NCBI GenBank assembly: GCA_916700875.1
Contig: CAKAKS010000060.1
Location: 32,996,804 to 33,060,803, forward strand
Length of the DNA stretch: 64,000 nucleotides
Direction: 5' to 3'
Origin: Sebastes aleutianus
Lineage: Eukaryota; Chordata; Actinopteri; Perciformes; Sebastidae
A program made the translations under genes and the position numbers. The notes below the pieces were generated by a model, which was not told the origin of the DNA, ran no database searches, and saw nothing but the letters and a program-made list of their open reading frames with translations. Below are positions 21,601-34,530 of the stretch, piece by piece (position 1 is the stretch's first letter; every line of letters starts with the position of its first letter).

Positions 21601-23317
21601 AAACCCACCACTATATGCATATACAGCAAGACTGCTATTGTGGCTAAAAGAAAACTTGTCAGTGCTCTCTGGTGGACACATTATGTAACAGCGACACTAT
21701 TTCTTAAATGTCACATCTTTGGCATTTTTATACTGCTTTCTGGTTATATATTGACACCGACATATAGGCCGATATGATATCGGTGAAAAGCTAACATGGG
21801 CAGATATATCAGTCAGGCTCTGACATCTTTACAGAACAACCCGGTAGACTTGTAACCTACATAAGGATTTATCACAATTGTGCTACTTATCCTTTCATAG
21901 TAATGCAGCGCAGCCTTTCATGTAGTCGGCACACAACAATAACATACTAATAACAATAAAAGCAGTCGTGTTTATTGAGATGAATGACCGTAATCACAAA
22001 TAGATTAGCAGCAGAAGAAACACTATGATATGCTTTGCAAAATTGTGAGCAGTTATGTAAAGTATACGTCATCTGTAAACCGGCTACAAAATGCAAAAAT
22101 ACTTGTATGATCCTTCAGGGGAAAATATGTATATTACTAATAGTGAAAATTAGGTTTCTGGGTTTTCTAGACCCTCGCAAGATGCCATACATCTATACTG
22201 GCATATTGTATGTGTGACAACTACACTCTGAGAAAAGTCCATAAAAATATGGGCCAATGTACCGCGTTAATATGAAGGAATTTTCTGTATCGATTTTCCC
22301 CCTTATTTTTAAATACACATTGCATTGTGGGAACAAAAACCTCCGCTAGCGCCAAAGTTGGAAGAAGCATAAACCATCACACACGGCAAAGTTTTGTCCG
22401 GATGTGGAGAAAACTTTCTCACATTTCACAAAAATCAACAATTAATGTCTAACCAGAGTGATTTATGTTGAGGACTTAACGTTAGCTCAGTGTGGTTTTA
22501 GTTAGAAAGCTGTTTTGTTGTTTAGTTCAGCTGTTGTCGACCGTTAACGTTACCAGATACGCAGGAATATTTTGAGACTAAAGCAAGTTTGGTATTGTAA
22601 TTTACGTTTTAGCAATACTTATATTTTAGACTCCAGTGGACGTCAGGTAGTTAGTCGCAGTTTCAGCCTCAGGCGGTCTGCAGAGACCGATAGGTAACGT
22701 ACAAATGCTAGTGTTGTTGTCTGTTTTCCTTCCAGAATGTAAAGGTTGGGTCTGCTATTTGGCTCGGTACGGAGGATATACTGTAAATTACAATACAAGA
22801 TTCATTTCAACAGCAATTCGCATTGCATTGCACCGTGATGGCAAGCTTTGCACTTTGAAGTCATCTCACATTATTATTATTTTTTATGTTAAGGATTTGA
22901 CTGAATAGAGTACTTGATATAATGTTTATTCCATGCAACCAAATACTTTTCCAGAAGAGAAGTCATGCTCTTATTGTGAAATCGAAAGGCACTATTTGTG
23001 GTCTGATGGTGTGTATATGAGGAAACTTGATAAGCTTGGACCTTCTAGTCTGCTGACGTCAGCAGCAGCGTAGCAACGTCAGTGACACCAAAGAGTCTCG
23101 CGCTACATTCATGCTCTTCCTCCTGAACTCCTCATTCTAATAAACAAACAACATACAGCATTCAACTGGTGTTTTATTGGCATGATGTCGTGTAATTATA
23201 CCATTTTTTTTGTTTTGCTACTATCTTGTTTGTGCAATTACATCCACTAAACAATATCAACAGTTATTGCCTTCAATCCAGGACTTATTATACTTATTGG
23301 TTTTTTTTCTACTAGAC
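21601..23317. other. Intergenic stretch, no gene seen
   Basis: AT-rich. A palindromic CRE-like GCTGACGTCAGC lies at 23053-23064. Open frames at 22035 and 22705 are short and unlike known proteins. Parts of 22240-22700 look repeat-like. Confidence 0.5.
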
Positions 23318-23542
23318 CAGGGGTCAGCAACCTGCGGCTCCGGAGCCAAATGCGGCTCCTCGGCTCCTCTCCAGTGGGTCCCTGTGGATTTTTAAAAAAA
23401 AATAGTGGAAATGAATAACTGTTTTTTTGTTTACATTTTTATTTATCATAGTTGTAGGTCATGGTACTATGGTAAAAAATAAATCTGAGATTTCAAGAAT
23501 TTAAGTCATAATATTACGAGAATAAAGTCATAATATTAGTAT
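23318..23542 (+). mobile_element. hAT-like family 3, variant copy
   Basis: Starts CAGGGGTCAGCAACCTGCGG, the classic CAGGGGT-type hAT terminus, with GGAGCC and GGCTCC repeats after it. It ends in GTCATAATATTACGAGAATA units. The middle differs from the copy at 20385. Confidence 0.6.
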
Positions 23543-23875
23543 ATGTATGTATGTATATATATATTAAAAAAAATTGACAAACAACCAAACAAACGTCAAC
23601 AATCCATGTGATCCATTAAAAACCAATACCAGCCTTTTCTTAACGCCTTATAAACAACCTGTTGGGTTGGATGGCTGTCTTTTGTATATAGATAAATGAG
23701 AAAAAAAATGGTGTTACATAGAAATGACAAGACATTTGTCATTTGAGAGTAAAGTACTGGTTAACAACGTCAAAACAATCAAAAAAGGGAGGGTCCCAAC
23801 ACACATTGGCTTTTTACCATTAACAGGTGGCCTGCAGCCACCTAGTGGCTATAAGTGGTAATGTCACATGGATGT

Positions 23876-24121
23876 GAAATTCTCTCTCTCAACCCAACCG
23901 GTCGCGGCACATGGCCGATCACCCAGAGCCCGGTTCTGCTCTGGGTTTCTACCCACTAAACGGGGAGTTTTTCCTGGCCACAGCGCGCTCAGGTGCAATG
24001 CTCTTTTTGGGTCTCTAATCTATAGAGTACGGTCTAAGACCTGCTCTATATATAAAGCGTCTCGAGATAACTTCTGTTATGATTTGACGCTGTATAAAAA
24101 TAAATTGAATTGAATTGAATT
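23876..24121 (+). mobile_element. Non-LTR retrotransposon 3' end
   Basis: Contains GCCCGGTTCTGCTCTGGGTT and GGGAGTTTTTCCTGGCCAC, then CGAGATAACTTCTGTTATGA and the tandem ATTGA tail. This is the 3' UTR and pentamer tail of a LINE that is very common in teleosts, remembered as L2-like. It is 5'-truncated, as usual for LINE insertions. Confidence 0.65.
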
Positions 24122-24223
24122 GAACCTTTAGCAGTGGGAACATCTCTCTCCTGCTGCCAAAGCTCCACTAACTGTTGCCTCTGATCAAACGAATGCTCTC
24201 CATTACAAACTAACTTTTTACTG

Positions 24224-24303
24224 GTAAAGTTATGACTTTATTCTTGAAATCTCAGATGTTTTTTCCCTCAATGTGGCCCTAATACTCCGTCGTACGTTGT
24301 CTC
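24224..24303 (-). repeat. hAT-like family 3 fragment
   Basis: TTATGACTTTATTCTTGAAA and CCTCAATGTGGCCCTAATAC match 53350-53440. No termini remain. Confidence 0.6.
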
Positions 24304-24317
24304 TGTGTGACGAGTTT

Positions 24318-24426
24318 TTCTCAGCTTTTTAATGAATTATTAACATTCCTTTTAACCGTTTTAACAGATAGCGTTAATCGGTTAAAATGCTTAATGTTGG
24401 TTAACGGTTAATTATTAAAATCCCTA
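24318..24426 (-). mobile_element. hAT-like family 1, left-end fragment
   Basis: The minus strand starts TAGGGATTTTAATAATTAAC and runs through the TTAACCG repeats, as at 1827 and 9560. The remainder is absent. Confidence 0.6.
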
Positions 24427-25399
24427 CTTCCTATGAAAACGGAAATTTATTTTGAAAGGACACTATGCATGTAATGAGCGTATATTGACACGTCGTCTCT
24501 GGTCCGTCCAAAAGTAAAAGAGGGTTACCTTGTGTGTATGTCTCCGATGCCGAGGGGCACTTACCACTTGGCGTTATTTGAAGAGTTGGGAGAGAGAATG
24601 TGTTAGCTAGGCAGGTATTACACAAATGTGTTACTTGGTGACATCACCACGTTACAGAAGAAAAAGGCAGGACTTTATGCAAGGCATTTCAGACAGTTCA
24701 GGAAAAGTGTTTCTGTGGGGGAGAGGAACTCTTTGGACTTTGCACCTTCTACATGCGCAACAAAAACTATACGTCATACTAAAGAGAAGGGAAAAAGCAC
24801 AAATGCATAATAGGTCCTCTTTTAATTTTGCTCCTTGTTGGAATCTGTTGCAGAATGATTTTAAATCACAACACCGTCTATCTAGTAGCATTCAAAAATT
24901 GCTGTCGGAAACTGAAGTGGCTGCAGATGTCATGGTATGTGAAGATTCGATGACAGCTGTGAAAGAAAAGAAAGGCTGTAAAGATGAGCAATAACACTTA
25001 ATTGTAAAATTATGTATTTATAATTTTACAATTATGAATAGGCTTACATACTTAGTGTAAAAAGTGTGTAAATTCATTGTGGTAAGTAAGTTTGCAGAGG
25101 ACTTCAGGGATGGCTCCCCTGAGGGTTTTTCTAATGGCTCTGAATGCAGAATGACTTTCTGTCAACAACAGCAGGCCCATTATGAGGACAGCGGAGTTCA
25201 CAGAGCCGGTGTGGAAGGTGAGTGGTTTTCTCACCCTCCACTGCGTTAATCCTCCTAATCTCCTCTGTCTGGAAATAGCCCAGGTTATCTGTCCATTGAT
25301 GGCCACAACATCCATCACCACCCGTATGGTGAAGAGGAGGGCAGGACGGGGCAGTTCAGCAGCCACACAGAAAAAACACTATTACATTTAGCTTAATGG
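24427..25399. other. Intergenic stretch, unrecognised open frames
   Basis: Plus-strand frame 24626-24994 (122 codons) is the longest non-repetitive frame nearby, but it has no recognisable domain, and the sequence looks like an old interspersed repeat. Nothing else is supported. Confidence 0.35.
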
Positions 25400-25484
25400 C
25401 TTGTGTTTGTTCGAGTGAACGGTCAGTGAGGTAGCATTGGTGGCGTTTGATGGCAGGAATCCTTGTGGACTTGGGCTGTGAAAC

Positions 25485-25788
25485 TGCTGAAAAAGTCAAT
25501 GCTGGTTCCGATAGAATCACACTCAGATCACACAGTGCATCGCAGTTTGTTGCGTATGGGGCTGCGTAGCCGCAGACCGATCGAGGTGCATCGTGCTGAC
25601 CCGTGTCCACCGCCAAAAGCGTCTACAATGGGCACGTGAGCATCAGAACTGGACCACGGAGCGATGGAAGACCTTCTGAGGTCTAGTGGAGTCCATGCCT
25701 CGACGGGTCAGGGCTGTTTTGACGGCAAAAGGGGGACCTGCTCAATATTAGGCAGGTGGTCATAATGTTATGGCTGATCTCTGTACAT
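25485..25788 (+). pseudogene. Tc1/mariner transposase relic with large internal deletion
   Basis: The N-terminal helix-turn-helix part survives as LRMGLRSRRPIEVHRAD. After a one-base frameshift it reads RLQWAREHQNWTTERWK. The sequence then jumps straight to the extreme C-terminus, GLVESMPRRVRAVLTAKGG, followed by a stop. The whole DDE catalytic core is gone. One arginine codon after the junction has become TGA. The 3' flank GGTGGTCATAATGTTATGGC is the terminal repeat type of these elements; I did not find a clear 5' terminal repeat. Confidence 0.85.
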
Positions 25789-26771
25789 CCTTACATGAAT
25801 TCCATTCAACGTTAAGCTTATATATTGTGCACTGTTTGGACAGTTAATTACAAATGTTGTATTAGCCACACTAGCAGCGTGGTCCTGACTGAAATATCTC
25901 AATACGGGATTGCCATGAAAATTTGAACAAGATATTCACGGTCCCCAGAGGATGAAGCCGTCATCAGGTCAATTTCAATTTTCAAAACATTGGTTTATGA
26001 CACAGCTTTATGATGCACACACACTCTCTTATTTAGCTATTAGACCTCACTAAAGCAGATAACTAGTATTTGAAAAAGTAGAATCAAGGTGTCAGGGAGA
26101 CATTAAACAAGCAAGCATTTCATCATTTGGAAGGATGTGGAATGTGAATCCTGATTCCCACACGGATCCCATTCTTTGACCAAATTGAGCTGCACTAGCC
26201 TACTTCAAGGTCCACATATCAAGCACAGAAATCCTTTTCAAATCCCTCACCTCATCAGCCGTAGATCACACCTTTACTTTGAGGAGGACTTCAGGTTGCA
26301 TCACGGACGGCCCCGTCCAGCCTGAGTCACAGCACAACATTACATCATTCATGCCTCTGCTTTGGTTCGCTTTGGTTTAGTTCAGGAAATTCAAGCCACA
26401 GTTTTAAATTGTATTTACTACTGTTTATGTTCCCACTGTAAAATAACACCTGGTAATGAGGACAATAATATATCATTTTCTTATTATTTATTATAGTATT
26501 TTGATTAGGAAGGATCATATGAATTCCACCAGAATCACCCCTACTGGCCATCAGAGAACGCTACAAAAAGAATAAAAGTTACTTTGACAACAGACAGAAA
26601 AAAACTCCCAAAAAATCCAATATATTTTATCTAATATCACCAATATGTGTGAAAATACCTTTTCTTACATAGGTGACAGAAGTTTATTTAGGGAAAAAAA
26701 ACTTTGTGACCAATGATTGCAAATTAACACAGTTATTAAGGAACCAAAACTTCTGTACACACAATGCTGCA
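25789..26771. other. Intergenic stretch, no gene seen
   Basis: AT-rich sequence without recognisable exon, RNA or transposon ends. Confidence 0.5.
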
Positions 26772-27571
26772 TTAAAGGGACTGTTTGTAAGAATCAGAAA
26801 TTGGTTGTAACAGCAACACTTGTTGCCGCAATGTCAACGTCAGTCGGCGTCCTGTTGCTCGCGCTCGCGCGTGTGCACGTGCTGCCTGAATGTGAGCGAG
26901 CATCGCTCAAAACAGTGAGGCGACACACGTCAGCTAAAAGCACAATATCACTCTATATTTCAGCTGCTTGGCAGTAATGTTAGCTGACCAGACGAAGGTC
27001 TCTCCATGAATCAATGCTGATCCTAGTGTTGGCTTTTCCTGCTTCAGCCTCCCGACCGCGCCGGAGTGAACAGGGGAGACGCCGGAGTTTTGGTCGGAGA
27101 CGATAACGTTTCTCTCTGCGGAGCCCCGTCACTTCACAAGACACGGGAAACCTCTGTTGGTCTGGAGGAGCTGCAGCAGTTATTTCTGCACAAACGTCCA
27201 CTGTACATTCACTAGATATTCTCAGAGCTAATCTAACTCTTCTGCAGTGTGGAGTGAGCAGCATGCACGTGAGAGTGGAGTGAAAGAGCGAGAACAAGCG
27301 CGGTGTGTGAGTGACAGCAAGCAGGCAGAGGAGCAGAGTACAGCAGAGACTCCGGCCCTGGAGACCAAAGCTACGGTCTCCCCCGCGTCCTCCGACCGCG
27401 GCCAACACTGTTTAACAGACGGGCTTCACTATATACAACCAAGAGGTTTTGGTGCTTCCGTGTAGTTTGTGTTGGAGTCTGAGACTGAACAGCGTAGCCA
27501 CAAGCGAGCGCACATGGGACACCGACCCGGATTGATTTATACGTGTAAGAAGTTACAAACAGTCCCTTCAA
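26772..27571 (+). mobile_element. TTAA miniature transposon, copy A
   Basis: Left end TTAAAGGGACTGTTTGTAA is intact. The right end is its complement with TTAA decayed to TCAA. About 800 bp, with a GC-rich middle unlike the AT-rich flanks. It includes a GCGCGTGTGCACGTGCTG segment not shared by most copies, though copy E has a related one. Confidence 0.85.
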
Positions 27572-28754
27572 GCAGTGCAGGTGGTAAGTGTAAACCCCAA
27601 CGATTTGAAAGTATTTAGAGGTCCGAACTCAGGAATAAAGCGAAGCAATATAAGACTTGAACTTCCCGGCACTACCCCCTGCTGCAGGGGTAGTTCAGGG
27701 TGAAGTTTACATTGTTAAATGTTAATGAGTGGTAAAATACAATAGCCTTTTTTCACTGTATTTTAGAACCGCAATTCTTATAAACCTGAACTGGCAAACA
27801 TTAAGTATTGCTTCACATCTTTTTGTTCTTATCAAATCTGAACCATAGAGAAGATTGTGACACACAACAATCAGGCTTTGTTAAGCATTTTGTGCAGGAG
27901 GGCTCTGGGCAGGGCAGTCAAAAGAGGGAAAACGTTCTGTGTGCTTCCAACTCATCTAAACTTCAGATATCTTAAAAAAAAAAAAAGGGGAGAGGAGAGA
28001 GTTTGTGTATCATTATCTAAATGCTGTTTGACTTTTTGTTTCTCCTCATTCTAACCCTCCTCATTCTGTTTCTCCTCATTCTAACCCTATCCCCTAGTAT
28101 CTCTACATTTCTGTAGAGCAAATGTGTGCATGGTTCCCTCCTACACACCACTGGGTGGCAGTGTTGCTTTAATAAAAATCAGCTCAGGCACAACAGGACA
28201 AAAGAGACAATAGCCAACATCAGCAGCTACTGTATGTCCATGTCACAAAGTGTTGCAACACACTCAAACAGTAAAGATCAGGTTTTTGTTTAACTCTTAA
28301 TGCAGCTGCAGGTGAGTATGTGATCCGGTAATACACACTGATGGAGAAAGAACTGCTATCAGTTCTCCTCAATACACCCAACACAGACTGAGCCTTTGTG
28401 TTGTGTTGATCTTTGGTTGATAGTGTTACTGTGTGTAGATAACAAGGGTACTTTACTCAACCTAAGAATTAAAGCGTGAGTCATAAACTCTACAAATACT
28501 GCACAACAGGCTGCACTTTATTCTTTCAGCAATGTGACTTTATTATAATCATTATTAGAATTTAAGTAATTACAACATACAGAAACTACACATTCATGGC
28601 AAAAAAAGGAATATGTAATGGAAAATAAATCTTCTCATACATGTGAAATGTTATTTTACTAATATAGTACAACAAAACCAGAAAGGTTTTGCATGACTGC
28701 ACCCTCCCTGACAATAGCACAATCTCGTTGTGTTAGATTGTGACCATGACACAG
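27572..28754. other. Intergenic stretch, no gene seen
   Basis: Direct repeats of TTTCTCCTCATTCTAACCCT occur at about 28037-28088. Otherwise nothing is recognised. Confidence 0.5.
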
Positions 28755-29381
28755 TTTCATGTCAGCCGATTAGACTGTTGTCAGGCTATCAAATAGTCGT
28801 TATCAGTCGCTATAAGAACCATAGATGTGGGTGAATAGAGGCATATACCACACCCAAATAGCAGGTTTTATCATCTCTTCATATGGTAGGTCAACGAAAG
28901 AAGGTATAAAAGAACACAACAGCAACATCTGGCGACCGTAAGTATTATGACAGGAGCAGAAGCGGAAGTCAGGCGCTGTAGTATAGACAGCCTGAAACTC
29001 CATAAGGGGTGGAGGTTGGGGACAATGGATGGGACACAAAACACCGGACTTCCACCCACGAGACCTGAGTTCACATCCTGTGTGAAAATAACAATGTGTA
29101 GTTGTCTTTGTGTTCGAAGTTATTCTAACCCAAAACAAGGTTTTTCCCTAAACTTAAGAAAGTGTTTTTTTGTTGCCTAAACCTAAAGAAGCCTTTTTGT
29201 TTGTGTTGAAAACGTGACGTTTCATTCAGTTTTACAACATGTCAGAATGTGTTGCTTTTAAGTTTCACTTTTTCAACATAGTAGGCGTAGTAGGCCGCGA
29301 ATGACCCAAATCTATGGTGCTTATAGCGACTGATAACGCCTATTTAATGGACTGATGACAATCGAATCGGGTGTTCATGTA
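28755..29381. mobile_element. Element with long (about 70 bp) inverted ends
   Basis: The inner part of the ends is nearly perfect: CGTTATCAGTCGCTATAAG at 28798 and its complement ending 29338. Similarity continues outward on both sides through AAATAG to CCGATT. The interior contains, reversed, the GTTGCCTAAACCTAAAG repeat also seen forward at 32961 and 44421. No transposase. Superfamily unknown. Confidence 0.6.
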
Positions 29382-30004
29382 GCCTAGAACCAGAGTCTCA
29401 GGGCGTTTTCATATTAGGTACTGATCCGTACTGTGCCCGAGTACGACTTCCAGATGAGGGAACCGGAAGTGCTAAAATGCTAACTCATTTCCGGGTTTTA
29501 GGACTCATCCCTTTAGCACTCTATGTTCTGGCTCCATTGGTCTTTTAACAGTCAGAATGTTTTAGTTGAGTTTACAGTCTTTTTGCTAACATTATCTCAA
29601 TCTACATTTAGATTTGTTATAACTCTAACTTTAATTATCTTTTATTTGTTTGTTTCTCACCCCTAAAAATATCTTTATCATGATCCAGCTATAACTTTCA
29701 ATAAACTGCAGTTTTGTAGGTTGGAGATCAAGGATGTGTTCTAGATACGATTTAAACCAGCTTTGAAGAACCAGGATAACTTGCTTATGCACGCGTGCAA
29801 AGAACGAGGTGCTGATGTAGAAGTTGGTGTCTGGAGTTGGGTCATTATGTTGGGTCAAAACTAAATCATTTATACCCCGGCTCACAAATAGACAAAATCT
29901 TCTCAGAGACAGTACTGAATACATTGAATACAAGATGTTGCTCCAATTAAAACACTAGAAAAAAAAGAGATGATTCGTGCAAAAACATGAACCATAGCTT
30001 CCAT

Positions 30005-30062
<58 letters not shown>

Positions 30063-31045
30063 GCTGTCTGGCAGCTCTGTGGTTTTACATCTCATAGAGT
30101 TGATGTGAATTCTGATTCTCATGTGTAGCTCCAGTTTACAGGCACATAGGCTATTATCCGATTACACAAGTGACCACTGCCTGACCTCACTAATACACCA
30201 ACACTGCCTCTGTGTGTTCTGACTCCGGCTACGCCGCTCTGCATTCCAGACAAAAACTTGAAAAGAAGAAGAAGAAGAGAAAAAAAAAAGCACTTAATTA
30301 ATTGCCTGACATATTTTCTAGTCCTTCTCTCCCAGCCAATTTTAGAGGGAGATGTCAATCAGGTGGATTAGGCTTGTTTTTTTCTGTTAGCCCTGTGCTG
30401 ACAGTGGGAAATGATTAAAAGGGGAGATTATGTGACAGCAAATTTGTGTTGATATCATTAAACTTTCATCATGGACTGGGTCTAAAGCTCTAAATTGCTT
30501 ATTAACTCAGCTTTTTTGTGGCTGTTCGCCTATCAACACTTCAAATGAGCCAGATATCAGAGCAGTTCCCCCCCAACCCGCCACATTCTCTGCTCCTATT
30601 CGGCTGTTGGAAACATCCTTTGTATGGCTGGGATAAAGACATGGACACATATGCATGGATTTTCTCCCATTTCTGGTCCTTCTCTGCAGTATATCCATAT
30701 AGTCATACGGAGTCTTCTGTTCTAGAAACTGCTCAGAAACCCCCTTATTGTCCATCTAGGTAGGAAAGCCATCCATCCTCTGAATGCTCTAGGTCTCTAG
30801 TTTGTGGCTGTAAAGTTTAATGAGGCAGTGATTATCCTAGAGGTCACCACAGGTCAATGAAATGTCTCCTATGGGGACTAACATCATCACACATGAATAC
30901 AGTTGGGCTCATTGGATCCACAAGAGTCTCAGCTTTACAGTGATACCCAATTTATGTAATTCAAGACTGTTTAGGGACCCCAGTATGTAGAAATATTCAA
31001 ATACATAATTTTAGAATAAGCAAAAATAACACATGCATACTGCAT
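29382..31045. other. Intergenic stretch, no gene seen
   Basis: Holds the (GT)n tract at 30009-30062 and an AAGAAG-rich run near 30262. No exon is supported. Confidence 0.5.
30009..30062. repeat. (GT)n microsatellite
   Basis: About 54 bp of GT with a single CG near the end. Confidence 0.95.
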
Positions 31046-31820
31046 TTAAAAGGACTGTTTGTAAGAATCAGAATACTTGTTAACAGCGACACCTGTGGCC
31101 GTTAAGTCAACGAAAGTCAGCGTCCTGTTGCTCGCTCTACATAGACATGAACAAGCATCGATCAAAACAGTGAGGAGACACACGTCAGCTAAAAGCACAA
31201 TATCACTCTATATTTCAGCTGCTTGGCAGTAATGTTAGCTGACCAGACGAAGGTCTCTCAATGAATCAATGCTGATCCTAGTGTTGGCTTTTCCTGCCTC
31301 AGCCTCCCGACCGCGGCCGGAGGGAACAGGGGAGACACCGGAGTTTTGGTCAGAGACGATAACTTTTCTCTCTGCGGAGCCCTGTCACTTCACAAGACAC
31401 GGGAAACCTCTGTTGGTCTGGAGGAGCTGCAGCAGTTATTTCTGCACAAACGTCCACTGAACATTCACTAGATATTCTCAGAGCTAAACTAACTCTTCTG
31501 CAGTGTGGAGTGAGCAGCATGCACGTGAGAGGTGGAGCGAGAGAGCGAGAATGAGCGCGGTGTGTGAGTGAAGGCAAGCAGAGGAGCAGAGGAGCAGAGA
31601 CTCCGGTCCTGGAGATCAGAGCTACGGTCTCCTCCGCGTCCTCCGACCGCGGCCAACACTGTTTAACAGACGGGCTTCACTAGATACAACCAAGAGGTTT
31701 TGGTGCTTCCGTGTAGTTTGTGTTGGAGTCTGAGTCTGAACAGCGTAACCATATGTGAGCGCATGGGACACTGACCCGCAATGATTTATACGTGTAAGAA
31801 GTTACAAACAGTCCCTTTAA
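31046..31820 (+). mobile_element. TTAA miniature transposon, copy B
   Basis: Left end TTAAAAGGACTGTTTGTAA (one substitution), right end intact. 775 bp. The right TTAA abuts a fragment of hAT-like family 2, so this copy sits at the edge of older repeat sequence. Confidence 0.88.
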
Positions 31821-31885
31821 AAACTGCATGTGATTATCATAGTACACAAGTGGGCATGTCTGTAAAGGGGAGACTCGTGGGTTAC
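31821..31885 (-). mobile_element. hAT-like family 2 fragment
   Basis: The minus strand carries CACGAGTCTCCCCTTTACAG and the GATAATCACATGCAGTTT that follows in the family. It matches about 65 bp of the copy at 14938. Confidence 0.75.
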
Positions 31886-32789
31886 TGGAAGGACTGGAAC
31901 TATCTGTTTTATAATGTTTTTTCTTCACTCTGTGCTGAGTTATATATCAAACTCTGAAGCATAGAAATATTTTAAATGTTTATCTGACCTGACTCAATGT
32001 CTTACTCTTATGGCCTCAGCATGTCTTCAGTCATTGCCTCACTGTTGCACCATAACCTTTCTGAAGGTCAATGAGCCTCTCGGTCTATATAGAGAACTGT
32101 TTTCTTTAGCAATGGGATGTAAAAAATCTCTGAATAAATAGAGTTGTAGAGAAGAATCAAAACGGTGTTCCATCTATAAGATGAATATATACATAGATCT
32201 ATACATAGATATATATGAAACATTACTGATTCCTGTGGGAATATTAGAGGATATTAAAATCTAATATAAATGACAATCCCTTTTTGTGCAAAAAAAAATC
32301 ATGTGAAAGTGTTAAAAAAGAAAATATATCAGAATATAACTACCGGTAATTGGCATTTTGCAAGTATACACAACAAAAATGCATAATTTTTGCATGAACA
32401 CATTCATATTTAATGTGTCTTGTACACAGAGTCTGTGATGGTGCATCCTGTCTACATTGTGTTAAAAATCTGACTGACCAATCTAAAACTAAATAGTAAT
32501 TTATGAAACTGTCAGATGAAGTTGTGTCTATGAGCTCATCTTTTTACGGTCTGAACGCAGGAAGAAGAGAGTAAATAACAGACTGTAAATACATAAAGGG
32601 CCCGTTCATAGAGCAGGGAATGAGATATATTCAGTGTAGAGCTGCAAGTAATTATTATTTTCATTTTAGCAGATTAACTGTTTGGTCTACGAAATCTCCA
32701 AAAGTAGTGAAAGCCCAAGGTGATGTCTTCAATGATGGTTTTGTACTCAAACAAAAAAAAACATTCAGTTAATTTTTTTCTATGTACAG
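31886..32789. other. Intergenic stretch, no gene seen
   Basis: AT-rich; short ATAGATCTATAC/ATAGATATAT runs at about 32190-32217. Confidence 0.5.
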
Positions 32790-33102
32790 ATAACGGCAAC
32801 ACATTCTCACTACCAACCTGTTACGGATGCTTGGTCGGGACCCCTTGGCGCCCATTTTTTAATGCACTTGGTAGCTACCCACTTTAGCTTCATTTTTTAC
32901 AACGGGCAGCGTAGTAAACTTCAACACATGGTTAACTTATTGAATTCAAACAAAACTACTAGGTTTAGGCAACAGACCTACTTGGTTAGGTTGAGGAAAA
33001 GATGATGGTTTGGGTTAAAATAAGTGTTTGTTAAGTTACGTACACAAGTTATGTACATTACGCAAGTTAAGTACGTTACATAATTTAAGTTACGTACGCA
33101 AG
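32790..33102 (+). repeat. GTTTAGGCAACA-type repeat
   Basis: Contains AGGTTTAGGCAACAGACCTA and GATGGTTTGGGTTAAAATAA, then degenerate TTACGTACGCAAGTTA-like tandem pieces (33035-33102). It is the uninterrupted version of the sequence split by the transposon at 44445. Confidence 0.6.
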
Positions 33103-33357
33103 TTAAAAGGACTGTTTGTAACTTCTCACACGTATTAATCATTGCGGGTTGGTGTCTCATGCGCGCTCCCGTGTGGCTACGCTGGTCAGACTCAGACTCC
33201 AACACAAACTACAGTGAAGCACCAAAACCTCTTGGTTGTATCTAGTGAAGCCCGTCTGTTAAACAGTGTAGGCCGTGGTCGGAGGACGCGGGGGAGACCG
33301 TAGCTTTGGTCTCCAGGACCGGAGTCTCTGCTGTACTCTGGCTGTCTTCACTCACAC
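33103..33357 (-). mobile_element. TTAA miniature transposon, copy C, truncated
   Basis: The terminus TTAAAAGGACTGTTTGTAA is followed by about 240 bp of family sequence, ending at CTTCACTCACAC. The other two thirds are missing. Confidence 0.85.
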
Positions 33358-33927
<570 letters not shown>

Positions 33928-34530
33928 AGGTGGGAAAGTCTGCAGGTTCATCCTCAGGATGTATCCAGATACAATGCAACACCAGAGACATCGGAATCGG
34001 ATCGGAAAATGCACTCCTGTTTTTAAAAAGCCATTATAGTTCTTTGAAACATGAGGAAGAGCAACAAAGAGCTTTTGTGACACAGCACCCTGGTGACCGG
34101 ATATCAACGGTGCACAGCTCTGGGCCCAACAATGACTCTGACAACTGATCACATTTCTACATGTGCAACCTGGCTGTGCAACTAACACCGGTAAAAAGAC
34201 ATTGTTCATCACTTGTGTATTTTCTCCTCTCTGTCAGTTTGTGAAACACCAATGTGAACAATGAACAGGCGATACTACTAAAAGGAACTACAGATGTAAA
34301 AGCAAGCTTACTAAAGCCGACTTGTACGGTCTACAACTGATGTATGGTTCATCTACATGCTGGTAAAAAGCTCTAAAATATATGAGATAGAGACAGAGCG
34401 CAACGCGTCACACTCTGAAAACTACGCCCACCGGACGGGAAAACAATCGGCGCCACGATATACAACCATACAAGGGCTGAAATGGTAACAAAACGTCTGT
34501 AGCTAGCTATAAACATTAGATTTTAGCTTG

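Noticed and set aside
23053..23064. CRE-like GCTGACGTCAGC as a promoter element
   Set aside because: A single 12-bp palindrome without an adjacent gene or other promoter features is not enough.
24626..24994. 122-codon plus-strand frame as a gene
   Set aside because: No domain, poor start context, opposite strand partly open, and the DNA resembles an old interspersed repeat.
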